In this document: positions 1-8,476 of the stretch, in pieces
Numbering within the stretch: the stretch's first letter is position 1
How the letters are laid out: each line of letters begins with the position of its first letter
DNA from: Candidatus Corynebacterium faecigallinarum
GTDB taxonomy: Bacteria; Actinomycetota; Actinomycetes; Mycobacteriales; Mycobacteriaceae
Assembly (NCBI GenBank): GCA_019120175.1
Contig: DWVP01000004.1
Coordinates: forward strand, 186,001-250,000
DNA: 64,000 bases
Direction of reading: 5' to 3'
The notes under the pieces: model-generated
What the model was told of the DNA's origin: nothing
What the model saw: the letters and a program-made list of their open reading frames with translations, nothing else
The model's database searches: none
Made by a program: the position numbers and the translations under genes

Positions 1-609
1 CTCCTTGCCCAGGTAGTGGTCGATTCGGAACACCGAGGACTCCGGGAAGACCGCGTTGACGGTTCGGTTGAGCTCCGCGGCGGACTCCTCGTCGTGGCCG
101 AAGGGCTTTTCGATGACCACCCGCTTCCAGCCCTGGGAGCTGTCGGCGAGCCCGGAGCGCTGCAGCTGGTTGCACACGTCGGAGAAGTACTGCGGCGGGA
201 CTGAAAGATAGTAGGCCCAGTTGCCGGCGGTACCGCGTTCGGCGTCCATCCGGCGGGTCATCGCCGCCAGGTCGTCGAAGGCGGCATCGGTGACGAAGTC
301 ACCCTTGACGAACTGGATGCCGGCGGCGAGCTGGTTCCACACCGACTCACGCCAGGGGGTGCGGACCCGTTCACGGACGGCATCGAGCACCTCGGCCTCG
401 AAGTCCTCCTTGGTCCAGTCACGACGGCCGTATCCAATGAGGCTGAAACCCGGGGGGAGCAGGCCACGGTTGGCCAGGTCGTAAACGGCGGGAAGCAACT
501 TACGCCGGGCAAGGTCGCCGGTGACACCGAAGATCACCAGACCGGACGGCCCGGCAATGCGCGGGACGCGTCGGTCTGCGGAGTCCCGCAGCGGGTTCAC
601 CGAGGTCAC
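1..609 (-). CDS. zwf: Glucose-6-phosphate dehydrogenase, N-terminal part (runs off the window)
   Basis: This enzyme oxidises glucose-6-phosphate to 6-phosphogluconolactone with NADP+, the entry step of the oxidative pentose phosphate pathway. The 203 visible residues carry the dinucleotide-binding motif GVTGDLARRK at about residues 28-37, the EKPFGHD motif, and the active-site signature RIDHYLGKE exactly at the window edge (195-203). The remaining C-terminal part lies outside the window, so the gene is incomplete only because of the boundary. The GTG start at 609-607 overlaps the tal stop codon (GTGA), as expected for translational coupling. It is the third gene of a tkt-tal-zwf operon. I see no frameshift. 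Confidence 0.95.
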   Translation of the reverse strand, partial: MTSVNPLRDSADRRVPRIAGPSGLVIFGVTGDLARRKLLPAVYDLANRGLLPPGFSLIGYGRRDWTKEDFEAEVLDAVRERVRTPWRESVWNQLAAGIQFVKGDFVTDAAFDDLAAMTRRMDAERGTAGNWAYYLSVPPQYFSDVCNQLQRSGLADSSQGWKRVVIEKPFGHDEESAAELNRTVNAVFPESSVFRIDHYLGKE

Positions 610-1700
610 AGGCGCTCGCCGATCGCGTCGAGGAGATCCTGCCAGGAGCTGACGAACTTCTCGACTCCCTCGCGCTCCAGCACGGCGAAGACGTCCGACA
701 GGTCGATGCCGACGTCCTCGAGTGCGACGAAGACCTCATGGGACGCATCCCCGGTCCCGGTGAGCGTGTCGCCGGTGATCTTCGCGTGGTCGACGGTGGC
801 GTCCAGGGTGTCCTGGGGCATGGTGTTCACCGTGTGCGGGCCGGCCAGTTCGGTGACGTACAGGGTGTCCGGGTACTCCGGGTTCTTCACACCGGTGGAC
901 GCCCACAGCGGACGCTGGACGTTACCGCCGCGGGCGGCGAGGTCCTGCCAACGGGAGTCACCGAGCAGGCCCTCGCCGAAGGCGGCGTAGGCCAGGCGTG
1001 CATTGGCGACACCGGCCTTGCCCCGCAGGGTCAGGGCGGCGTCCCCACCGGTTTCCTCGAGGCGACGGTCGATCTCCGAGTCGACGCGGGAGACGAAGAA
1101 GCTGGCGACCGAGTGGATGGTGGAGATGTCCAGTCCGTTGTCCGCGGCGCGTGCGACACCCTCGATGAACGCGGCGATGACCTCGCGGTAGCGCTCGACG
1201 CTGAAGATCAGGGTGACGTTGACGCTGATGCCGGCGGCGAGCACCTCGGTGATTGCGGGCAGGCAGGCGGTGGTCGCCGGGATCTTGATCATCACGTTCT
1301 CCCGGCCGACCTCCTCACGCAGCTGCTTGGCCTGGGCGATGGTGGCCGCCGGGTCCTCGGCCAGCCGCGGGTCGACCTCGATCGACACTCGCCCGTCGAC
1401 ACCGGCGGAAACCGCGTAGGTGTCGGCGAAGGCGTCGCAGGCGTCGCGGACGTCGTCGACGGCCATGGCGAAGACGGCGGTGGAGGCGTCCGACCCGGAC
1501 TGCGACAGGGTGGCCAGCTGGGTGTCGTAGGCGGTGCTGGACGTCATGGCCTTGGCGAAGATCGCCGGGTTGGTGGTGACCCCGGCGATGCCGGTGTCCG
1601 CGATGAGACCGGCGAGGTTTCCGGAGGTCAGACGGTCGCGGGAGAGATCGTCCAGCCAGACGGAGGTACCGGTGGTGGCGAGTTCAGAGACGTTGTTCAC
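606..1700 (-). CDS. tal: Transaldolase
   Basis: Transaldolase moves a dihydroxyacetone unit between sedoheptulose-7-phosphate and glyceraldehyde-3-phosphate in the non-oxidative pentose phosphate pathway. The 364-residue protein has the length of the actinobacterial form. It shows the N-terminal motif GVTTNPAIFAKAM (about 40-52) and the Schiff-base lysine in VMIKIPAT (Lys139). The start is GTG at 1700. No strong ribosome binding site is visible, and the 76 bases between the tkt stop and this start are pyrimidine-rich on the coding strand, with no terminator hairpin, so tal is probably read through from tkt. Its stop overlaps the zwf start. Confidence 0.97.
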   Translation of the reverse strand: MNNVSELATTGTSVWLDDLSRDRLTSGNLAGLIADTGIAGVTTNPAIFAKAMTSSTAYDTQLATLSQSGSDASTAVFAMAVDDVRDACDAFADTYAVSAGVDGRVSIEVDPRLAEDPAATIAQAKQLREEVGRENVMIKIPATTACLPAITEVLAAGISVNVTLIFSVERYREVIAAFIEGVARAADNGLDISTIHSVASFFVSRVDSEIDRRLEETGGDAALTLRGKAGVANARLAYAAFGEGLLGDSRWQDLAARGGNVQRPLWASTGVKNPEYPDTLYVTELAGPHTVNTMPQDTLDATVDHAKITGDTLTGTGDASHEVFVALEDVGIDLSDVFAVLEREGVEKFVSSWQDLLDAIGERL

Positions 1701-1776
1701 GATGGTGTTCGACCAACTTTCTGCTCAAGACGTACGGGAGAAGGGATGCGGGAGAGTAGGAGAGTGGAGTGGTGGA

Positions 1777-3858
1777 CTAGAGGATGTCCCGGGCGGCGGC
1801 GACGACTGCCTCGGCGGTGATGCCGAACTCCCGGAACAGGGTCTTGTAGTCGGCGGAGGCACCGAAGTGCTCCAGTGAGACGTTGCGACCGGCCGTGCCG
1901 GTGTAGCCCTTCCAGGGCATCGCGATACCGGCCTCGACCGACACCCGGGCGGTGACCGCGGCGGGCAGGACGGACTCGCGGTAGGCGTCGTCCTGTGCCT
2001 CGAACCACTCCATGCAGGGCACGGAGACGACGCGGGTACCGACACCGTCAGCCTCCAGGGTGGCGGCCGCCTCGACGGCGAGCTGCACCTCGGAGCCGGT
2101 GGCCAGCAGGATCACCTGCGGGACCTCGGTGGAGGACTCGACGAGGACATAGGCGCCACGGGCGACCCCCTCGGCGGCCTTCACGGCGCTGCCCTCGAGC
2201 ACCGGAAGTCCCTGACGGGTGAGGACCAGTGCCTTCGGGGCGGCCGGGGCCTGCAGCGCGGCCAGCCATGCCTGGGCGGTCTCGTTGGCGTCCGCCGGGC
2301 GGATCACCGAGAGGTTCGGGATGGCACGCAGCGCAGCGAGGTGCTCGACCGGCTGGTGGGTCGGGCCGTCCTCACCGAGACCGATGGAGTCGTGGGTCCA
2401 GACGTAGTAGGTGTCGGTGCTCATCAGGGCGCCGAGACGGACCGCACCGCGCATGTAGTCGGCGAACTGCAGGAACGTCGCGCCGTAGGGACGGGTCGGA
2501 CCGTGCAGGGCGATACCGTTGAGGATCGCGCCCATGGCGTGCTCACGGATACCGAAGTGCAGGTTGCGGCCGTAGGGCTCGGCCGACCATGCGTCGGTCG
2601 AGATCGACTCCGGGCCGAAGGAGGATGAGCCCTTGATGATGGTGTTCGTCGAGCCGGCGAGGTCGGCGGAACCACCCCACAGCTCCGGCAGGACTGCGCC
2701 GAGGGCCTGCAGGGAGGCTTCGGAGGCCTTGCGGGTGGCCAGGGCTTCGCCGGCCTCCCAGGTGGGCAGGTCTGCCGCGATGTCCTCGGGCAGTTCACGT
2801 GCCAGGGAGCGGTCCAGCAGTGCCTTGCGCTCCGGGTTGGCCTCGGCCCAGGCGTCGAAGGCCTGCTGCCACTCGGCGTGGGCCTGTGCGCCGCGCTCGA
2901 CCAGACCGCGGGAGTGGGCGATGACCTCGTCGGCGACCTCGAAGGTCTGCCCGGTGTCGAAGCCGAGCACCTGCTTGACTGCGGCGACCTCGTCGCCACC
3001 GAGGGCGGCACCGTGGATGCCGCCGGTGTTCATCTTGGAGGGGGACGGGAAACCGATGACGGACTTCACCCGGATGAAGCTGGGGCGGGTGGTGTCGGAC
3101 TCGGCCTCGGCGATGGCGTCGAGGATGCCGGTGACGTCCTCGGCGTTGGCCTCCAGTGTCTGCCAGCCGTAGGCGGCGTAGCGGGCGACGACGTCCTCGG
3201 TGAAGGCGATGTCGGTGTTGTCCTCGATGGAGATGTTGTTGTCGTCCCAGAAGACGATGAGGTTGCCCAGCTGCTGGGTTCCTGCGATAGAGGAAGCCTC
3301 GGCGGTGACGCCCTCCTGGATGTCGCCGTCGGAGGCGATGACGTAGATCCGGTGGTCGAAGGGGGACTCACCGGCCGGGGCCTCCGGGTCGAACAGTCCG
3401 CGCTCGCGACGCTGCGCCATCGCCATGCCCACGGCCGACGCCAGACCCTGGCCCAGCGGGCCGGTGGTGATCTCCACACCGGCGGTTTCACCGACCTCCG
3501 GGTGTCCCGGGGTCACCGAGCCCCACGTGCGCAGGGCCTTGAGGTCGTCGAGCTCCAGGCCGAAGCCGCCGAGGTAGAGCTCGATGTACTGGGTGAGGGA
3601 ACTGTGGCCACAGGACAGGACGAAGCGGTCCCGGCCGAGCCAGTTCGTGTCCGCCGGGTCGTGACGCAGCACGCGCTGGTAGAGGGTGTACGCCAGCGGT
3701 GCCAGGGACATTGCGGTGCCCGGGTGTCCGGATCCCACCTTCTCCACGGCATCGGCGGCCAGCACGCGGGCCGTGTCCACCGCCCGGGTGTCCAGCTCGG
3801 ACCAGTCGTCCGGGTAACGCCGGACGGTGCGGGCTTCGAGTTCCTGGGGGAGCGTCAC
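1777..3858 (-). CDS. tkt: Transketolase
   Basis: Thiamine-diphosphate enzyme that transfers two-carbon units between pentose phosphate and glycolytic sugars. At 693 residues it has the usual bacterial length. The N-terminal half holds GSGHPG (43-47 region), the cofactor motif SDGDIQEG (177-183) and the DNN element that ends it (206-208). The middle pyrimidine domain contains FGIREHAMGA, and the C-terminal domain contains LIATGSEV-like residues (here LLATGSEVQLA). The GTG start at 3858 is preceded by AGGAAGG about ten bases upstream. It is the first gene of the minus-strand tkt-tal-zwf operon and is divergent from ctaB across a 332-base control region. Confidence 0.97.
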   Translation of the reverse strand: MTLPQELEARTVRRYPDDWSELDTRAVDTARVLAADAVEKVGSGHPGTAMSLAPLAYTLYQRVLRHDPADTNWLGRDRFVLSCGHSSLTQYIELYLGGFGLELDDLKALRTWGSVTPGHPEVGETAGVEITTGPLGQGLASAVGMAMAQRRERGLFDPEAPAGESPFDHRIYVIASDGDIQEGVTAEASSIAGTQQLGNLIVFWDDNNISIEDNTDIAFTEDVVARYAAYGWQTLEANAEDVTGILDAIAEAESDTTRPSFIRVKSVIGFPSPSKMNTGGIHGAALGGDEVAAVKQVLGFDTGQTFEVADEVIAHSRGLVERGAQAHAEWQQAFDAWAEANPERKALLDRSLARELPEDIAADLPTWEAGEALATRKASEASLQALGAVLPELWGGSADLAGSTNTIIKGSSSFGPESISTDAWSAEPYGRNLHFGIREHAMGAILNGIALHGPTRPYGATFLQFADYMRGAVRLGALMSTDTYYVWTHDSIGLGEDGPTHQPVEHLAALRAIPNLSVIRPADANETAQAWLAALQAPAAPKALVLTRQGLPVLEGSAVKAAEGVARGAYVLVESSTEVPQVILLATGSEVQLAVEAAATLEADGVGTRVVSVPCMEWFEAQDDAYRESVLPAAVTARVSVEAGIAMPWKGYTGTAGRNVSLEHFGASADYKTLFREFGITAEAVVAAARDIL

Positions 3859-4190
3859 GGTGTGGTTGCCTTCCTGTGGGCGATGAGGGGATCACGTGTC
3901 CGGCACGGGCGTGAAGAGGTCTGCCCGTGCACCTGGCGACAAGTGTAGTGGGCCGCGCGTCACCGTGTCACCGGTGGTCGGTGGAAGGCTCACCTATCTC
4001 CTGACCGCACCTCGACGGGGGGCGTAATGGAAGGCTGAGCGGTTTGGTGCTTGAGGGCACCACTCGGGTAGCCTGTCAGTTTGGCGGCACCGTGAGTACG
4101 CCTCCGAGGACCCATGGTCCTGTGGGGACGGAAGAACAATGCGGTGAATACGACGCGGTGACTTTGGTGCTGATGGAGGCGGACTAACCG
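3859..4190. promoter_or_regulatory. Divergent control region between tkt and ctaB
   Basis: These 332 bases separate the divergent starts of tkt and ctaB and contain no convincing ORF. A TAGCCT hexamer at 4070-4075 could be a -10 box reading toward ctaB, which would give a leader of about 110 bases. The short inverted repeat GGTGC...GCACC lies just before it. GGAGG about ten bases ahead of the ctaB GTG serves as its ribosome binding site. I recognise no operator. Confidence 0.45.
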
Positions 4191-5117
4191 GTGGACAAGA
4201 TCAAGGCCTACATCTCGCTGACCAAACCTCGGGTCATCGAGCTGTTGTTGGTCGCCGCCATCCCGTCAATGCTGCAGGCGCAGCGCGGCGAGATCGACCT
4301 CGGTCTGATCCTGCTGACCCTGGTCGGTGGATGGATGGGCGCGGCCGCTGCCAACGCCTTCAACATGATCGCCGACTACGACATCGACCAGAAGATGCGG
4401 CGTACCCACCGGCGTCCGCTGGCCAAGCACACCGTCACCAAGGGGCAGGCGACGGTGTTCGCCTGGACGCTGACGGTCGCCAGTGTGCTCTGGCTGGGCT
4501 TCTTGTGTAGTTCCTGGCTGGCCGCCGGATTCATCCTGCTGACCATTGCCTTCTACATCTTCGTCTACACCAAGTGGCTCAAGCGCCGGACCTGGCAGAA
4601 CGTCATTTGGGGTGGGGCGGCCGGCTGTATGCCGGTGATGGTCGGCTGGGCCACGGTCACCGACTCCACCGGCGGTGCCTTCAACGCAGGCTGGGCCTCC
4701 TGGGGACAGGCACTGATCCTGTTCCTGATCATCTTCTTCTGGACCCCGCCGCACACCTGGGCACTGGGCATGCGTTACCGGGAGGACTACGAGGCCGCCG
4801 GTGTGCCCATGATGCCGGTAGTCAAACCGCCGCTGGAGGTCACCCGACAGATCCTGTGGTACACCTGGGCGACCGTCATCACCTCGCTGCTGCTCGTTCC
4901 GGCTGCTGGCTGGGTCTACGCCGCGATCGCGCTGCTGAGTGGTGCCTGGTTCATCTTCCGGGCCCACGGGCTGCACAACGGCGTGAAGAAGGGCATCAAG
5001 GTCAAGCCGATGAACCTCTTCTTCCTCTCGAACAACTACCTCTCCATCCTCTTCGTCGGCCTGTCGGTGGACGCCGTCATCGGGCTGGAGACCATCGCAG
5101 AGATGGTCGGGTTCTAG
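4191..5117 (+). CDS. ctaB: Protoheme IX farnesyltransferase (heme O synthase)
   Basis: UbiA-family membrane prenyltransferase that adds a farnesyl group to protoheme, giving heme O, the precursor of the heme A of cytochrome aa3. The 308-residue protein has many hydrophobic segments. It carries the prenyl-diphosphate motif N-x3-D-x3-D at N58/D62/D66 in NMIADYDID, followed by MRRTHRRPL, which is typical of CtaB. A TAA codon lies in frame two codons before the GTG at 4191, so the gene cannot start earlier. It faces the heme A synthase gene ctaA, its pathway partner, across the inverted repeat at 5210-5283. Confidence 0.96.
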   Translation: MDKIKAYISLTKPRVIELLLVAAIPSMLQAQRGEIDLGLILLTLVGGWMGAAAANAFNMIADYDIDQKMRRTHRRPLAKHTVTKGQATVFAWTLTVASVLWLGFLCSSWLAAGFILLTIAFYIFVYTKWLKRRTWQNVIWGGAAGCMPVMVGWATVTDSTGGAFNAGWASWGQALILFLIIFFWTPPHTWALGMRYREDYEAAGVPMMPVVKPPLEVTRQILWYTWATVITSLLLVPAAGWVYAAIALLSGAWFIFRAHGLHNGVKKGIKVKPMNLFFLSNNYLSILFVGLSVDAVIGLETIAEMVGF

Positions 5118-5472
5118 ACACAGCTCGAGTTCTCATCCTTCGACGATCCCACCGGAAGCCCCGGGCGTGTCGCCGGACTACCCGGCCTTGCCGCGTGACC
5201 ACAGGGCAGAGAACAACCACTCTCGATCGAGAATCCCGTGAACGGATCTGTTCAGAGGCTTCTCGATCGAGAGTGGTTGTTCTGTTCCGCGCAGCGTTCA
5301 CGTACAGCTGTCCGTCGGGGATGGCCCGGTGACACTCGCCCGCTCATGCTGCGGCGGAAGGGTCGTGTGGACGTGAAGGAACCGGCTGGGCAGCGCAGTA
5401 GGGACGTGGGGGACGGGGAGTAGCGGCCGACGGAGAAATTCGGAGGAAGAAGAATCGACCCGTGCCTGATCG
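5118..5472. other. Intergenic region between convergent ctaB and ctaA
   Basis: This stretch of 355 bases lies between the 3' ends of ctaB and ctaA. Its only distinct element is the long inverted repeat at 5210-5283. I see no credible coding sequence and no T-tract terminator. Confidence 0.6.
5210..5283. repeat. 24-bp perfect inverted repeat with 26-base loop
   Basis: The arms 5210-5233 and 5260-5283 are perfect reverse complements of 24 bases. Each arm also contains the near self-complementary core CTCTCGATCGAGAA or its reverse, so each arm can fold on itself. The element sits midway between the 3' ends of ctaB and ctaA and could end transcription from both sides, but no T-run follows either arm. 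A mobile or protein-binding repeat is an alternative. Confidence 0.8.
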
Positions 5473-6621
5473 TCAGGAGGTCTTCTCTGCCGCCAGCTCG
5501 GCGGCGAACTCCTGGTCCGCGGTATCGAAGTCCCGGTCAGCGGAGTCGACACCTCTGCGGAACCGCATCGCCCACAGTAGGCCGGTCATCGCCGTGACGA
5601 TCGCGGAGCCGATGACGTGCAACGGCACCGTCCACCGAGGCACACCCAGGTTGTACTGCAGGACACCGACAACGCCCTGCAGCACGATACCCAGGATGAG
5701 CCAGAGGGCGACGTTCCTGATCCGACGGTCGACACGCACGGCGAACAGTCCGGCCAGCAGACCGATGGTGATGCCCATGTAGAGGTACATGATGTGGGCG
5801 TGCAGGTTCGCGATCTCGATCAGCTCGATTTGCAGCCGGTGCTCCGGCAGGATCGCCTCGTCACCGGCGTGTGGGCCGGCACTGGTGGTCATCGTGCCGG
5901 TGATCAGGACCAACGCCAGGGTGACCGCCGATCCCCAGGTAGCCCAACGCAGGGCGACCGGCATAGTGGCGCGGCGTGGGGCGTCGTCGTCCTCGGTGAT
6001 CTTGATGACCATGAAGGCGGCGAAGTAGACCAGCAGCATCGAGGGCAGGAAGTGGGCCATCACGATCCACCAGGCCAGGTCCAGGTGCACGGTGATGCCA
6101 CCGAGCACGGCCTGCACGATGATGCCGATGCCCTGCAGGAAGGCGATGTGCAGGATGGTGTTGCGGCGGGCTGCGCGCAGCACCGCGATGAAGGCGAACG
6201 CCGCGGCGATGATCAGGACGAAGGTCAGCGTACGGTTGCCGAACTCGATGACCTGGTGGATCCACGGCGCCGAGCCGGATTCCGGGATGAAGGTGCCGGG
6301 GTGGCACTGCGGCCACGTGTCACAGCCCAGGCCAGAGCCGGTGACGCGCACCAACGAGCCGGTGAAGGTGATGCCGCCCTGACAGACCATGAGGATGATC
6401 GCGTAGAGACGCTGGCGCTTCACCGTGGGCACCGGCATCTTCTTGCACAGCGACAGAACCGCGGTGTAGAGCGAGACAAGACTGTGGCTCACCGACGGTT
6501 TCATCGACTCGACGCGTTCCCGCATCACCGGGAGGGTGGTGTCACGCACCAGCTCCCGTCGACCGCCAGCGTCTGGTGCAGTGCTACCGTTGCTGTCCTG
6601 GGTTTTCTGAGGGCTAGTCAC
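5473..6621 (-). CDS. ctaA: Heme A synthase (COX15/CtaA family)
   Basis: Membrane enzyme that oxidises heme O to heme A for the aa3-type cytochrome oxidase. The 382-residue protein has about eight hydrophobic segments, with the first-helix signature GGITFTGSLVRVTGSGLGC and conserved histidines in FGNRTL-adjacent and LHAHIMY-like regions. The first 30-50 residues are polar and probably cytoplasmic. The GTG start at 6621 lies eight bases after a TAGACT hexamer (6635-6630) and lacks a Shine-Dalgarno sequence, so a leaderless promoter of its own is likely, although the gene also follows the mptB-ABC operon in the same direction. Confidence 0.94.
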   Translation of the reverse strand: MTSPQKTQDSNGSTAPDAGGRRELVRDTTLPVMRERVESMKPSVSHSLVSLYTAVLSLCKKMPVPTVKRQRLYAIILMVCQGGITFTGSLVRVTGSGLGCDTWPQCHPGTFIPESGSAPWIHQVIEFGNRTLTFVLIIAAAFAFIAVLRAARRNTILHIAFLQGIGIIVQAVLGGITVHLDLAWWIVMAHFLPSMLLVYFAAFMVIKITEDDDAPRRATMPVALRWATWGSAVTLALVLITGTMTTSAGPHAGDEAILPEHRLQIELIEIANLHAHIMYLYMGITIGLLAGLFAVRVDRRIRNVALWLILGIVLQGVVGVLQYNLGVPRWTVPLHVIGSAIVTAMTGLLWAMRFRRGVDSADRDFDTADQEFAAELAAEKTS

Positions 6622-6629
6622 AGGTCACC

Positions 6630-6635
6630 AGTCTA
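6630..6635 (-). promoter_or_regulatory. -10 hexamer for leaderless ctaA
   Basis: TAGACT on the minus strand, eight bases before the GTG of ctaA. The spacing puts the transcription start at or next to the start codon. Confidence 0.55.
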
Positions 6636-6662
6636 TCGGCGGATGGCACCGGGATGAAACTT

Positions 6663-6696
6663 CTGACGCCCGGGCGACCACCCCGGGTGGGGTCAG
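6663..6696 (-). terminator. Possible hairpin at the end of the ABC permease gene
   Basis: CTGAC/GTCAG and CCCGGG/CCCGGG pair around a short loop, with unequal bulges. The hairpin overlaps the permease stop and lies ahead of ctaA. No T-tract follows, so termination would be partial at best. Confidence 0.3.
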
Positions 6697-7523
6697 TCGT
6701 CGTTCATGGTGAAGGAGAAGAAGCGCACCGCCAGTATGGTGCCGAGCACCGCCCAGCCGCCGAGGATGAGCAGGTTCCCCAGGTCGACGCTGCCCTCAGC
6801 CGCGGCGATGAGGCCATCGGTCAAGGCCACCGAGGGGATGACCTGCAGGGCAGTCAGGACGGCGTCCGGCAGTTCCGGGTCCATCGCGGTGGTCACGGAT
6901 GCGCCGAGCAGCAGGAACCAGATGGTGTTGCCCAGGGCGAGTACCAGTTCAGAGCTCAGGGTGCCGCCGAGCAGCAGACCCAGCGCGGTGAACGTGGCCA
7001 CCCCCAGAACCACGAACAGCAGACCAGGCAGCAGACCGGAGGTGGTGACGCTGAATCCGAGGATCAGCCCGATCACGGTGAGTACCGCGATCTGCAGCAG
7101 GACCGCAGCGCCGACAGCGAGGATCTTGCCGCTGATGAGCACCCGTCGTGGCACCCCGGAGGCCCCGATGCGTTTCAGGGCCCCGTAGCGGCGGTCGAAG
7201 GCCACGGCGATGGCCTGGCCGGTGAATCCGGCGCTCATCAGGGCGATACCCAGGGTCATCGGGTAGATCCGCTGGACGGGGTCGTCGAGGGGAACGACCG
7301 GCAGCAGACTCAGGCCGATGAGCAGGGCGACCGGGATCACCAGGGAGAGCAGCTGCTGTTCACCGTGGCGCAGGAAGAGCAGGGTCTCGATCCTTGCCTG
7401 GGACAGCAGCATCCGCCCTGTCGGTGCCGGTGTCGGGTTCGGGGTGAACGTCCCCGGCGCGAAACGGTCGGTGAACGTGGGCTTCCCGGGGGTGGGGTGG
7501 GTGCTGCTGTGGGTGTTGCTCAT
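6693..7523 (-). CDS. ABC-2 type transporter permease
   Basis: Membrane subunit of an export ABC transporter, 276 residues, with about six hydrophobic segments and the FDRRYGALKRIGASGVPR stretch typical of ABC-2 permeases of the antibiotic and lipid exporter type. The substrate cannot be told from the sequence. Its ATG overlaps the stop of the ATPase gene by four bases (7520-7523), so the two are translationally coupled. In corynebacteria this pair sits between mptB and ctaA, so a link to cell-envelope export is possible but inferred only from position. Confidence 0.9.
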   Translation of the reverse strand: MSNTHSSTHPTPGKPTFTDRFAPGTFTPNPTPAPTGRMLLSQARIETLLFLRHGEQQLLSLVIPVALLIGLSLLPVVPLDDPVQRIYPMTLGIALMSAGFTGQAIAVAFDRRYGALKRIGASGVPRRVLISGKILAVGAAVLLQIAVLTVIGLILGFSVTTSGLLPGLLFVVLGVATFTALGLLLGGTLSSELVLALGNTIWFLLLGASVTTAMDPELPDAVLTALQVIPSVALTDGLIAAAEGSVDLGNLLILGGWAVLGTILAVRFFSFTMNDD

Positions 7524-8476
7524 GGGCGCATCTCCCGTCCGGTGATGTCGAGGAATACGTTCTCGAGGCTACGTTGATCGACCTCCAGGGCAGTGACCAG
7601 CACATTCTGTCTCTCGGCCTCGGCGGTGATCGCGGTGACGAGCGAGGGGGTGACGGTCGCTGACACGGTGACCTGGTTGTGGCGGCTCACCGTGAGTTCG
7701 GCACCATGGTCGGATAGTCGTCCGGCGAGTACCTCGGCGTTCAGCGGACGTGAGGTGGTGATGGTGGTCCTGGGTTCGGCGCTGCTGGTCAACTCCGAGA
7801 TCGACCCCTGGGCGACGACACGACCATGGTCGATGATCACCACCCGGTCCGCCAGAGCCTCGGCCTCGTCCATCAGGTGGGTGGTCAGCACGACCGAGAC
7901 ACCGTCGGCACGCAGGGAGGACACCAGGTCCCAGACGGCAAGGCGCGACTGGGCGTCCAGCCCGGCGGTCGGCTCGTCGAGGAAGACCAGCTCGGGACGT
8001 CCGACCAGGGCCAGTGCCAGGGACAAACGTTGTTGTTGGCCGCCGGAGAGCCGCCGGAAGGTGGAACGCTCATGGCCGGTGAGTCCGACGGTGCGTAGCA
8101 GCCAGTCAGGGTCCAGGGGATCGGCGGAGTAGGACGCGGCGAGCCGGAGCATTTCGCCCACCCGGATACCGGGGTAGGCGCCGCCGCCCTGCAGCATCAC
8201 GCCGATGCGTCCGCGCAGCCGGTCGGTGTCCTCGACCGGGTTCATCCCCAGCACCTCGACGGTGCCGGCATCGGGGACGAGGAAGCCCTCGCACATCTCG
8301 ATCGTGGAGGTCTTGCCGGCGCCGTTGGGGCCCAGCAGTGCCAGAACCTCGGCTTGGCCGACGGTGAGGTCGAGTCCGTCGACGGCGGTGGTGCTGCCGT
8401 AGCGTTTGACCACCCCCCGTAGCCTGAGTGCAGGCTCAGGGGCGGGTTCGGGTGCTGCTGTTCCTGCCGAAGTCAC
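7520..8476 (-). CDS. ABC transporter ATP-binding protein
   Basis: Nucleotide-binding subunit for the neighbouring permease. The 318 residues include the Walker A motif GPNGAGKT (49-56), the signature LSGGQQQRLSLA, and the Walker B motif LVFLDEPTAGLD, followed by a C-terminal extension of about 90 residues as in DrrA-like exporter ATPases. The reading frame stays open upstream into mptB, but homology begins just after a GTG at 8476-8474 that overlaps the mptB stop (GTGA), so I place the start there. The order mptB, ATPase, permease, all with four-base overlaps, indicates one transcript. Confidence 0.93.
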   Translation of the reverse strand: MTSAGTAAPEPAPEPALRLRGVVKRYGSTTAVDGLDLTVGQAEVLALLGPNGAGKTSTIEMCEGFLVPDAGTVEVLGMNPVEDTDRLRGRIGVMLQGGGAYPGIRVGEMLRLAASYSADPLDPDWLLRTVGLTGHERSTFRRLSGGQQQRLSLALALVGRPELVFLDEPTAGLDAQSRLAVWDLVSSLRADGVSVVLTTHLMDEAEALADRVVIIDHGRVVAQGSISELTSSAEPRTTITTSRPLNAEVLAGRLSDHGAELTVSRHNQVTVSATVTPSLVTAITAEAERQNVLVTALEVDQRSLENVFLDITGREMRP

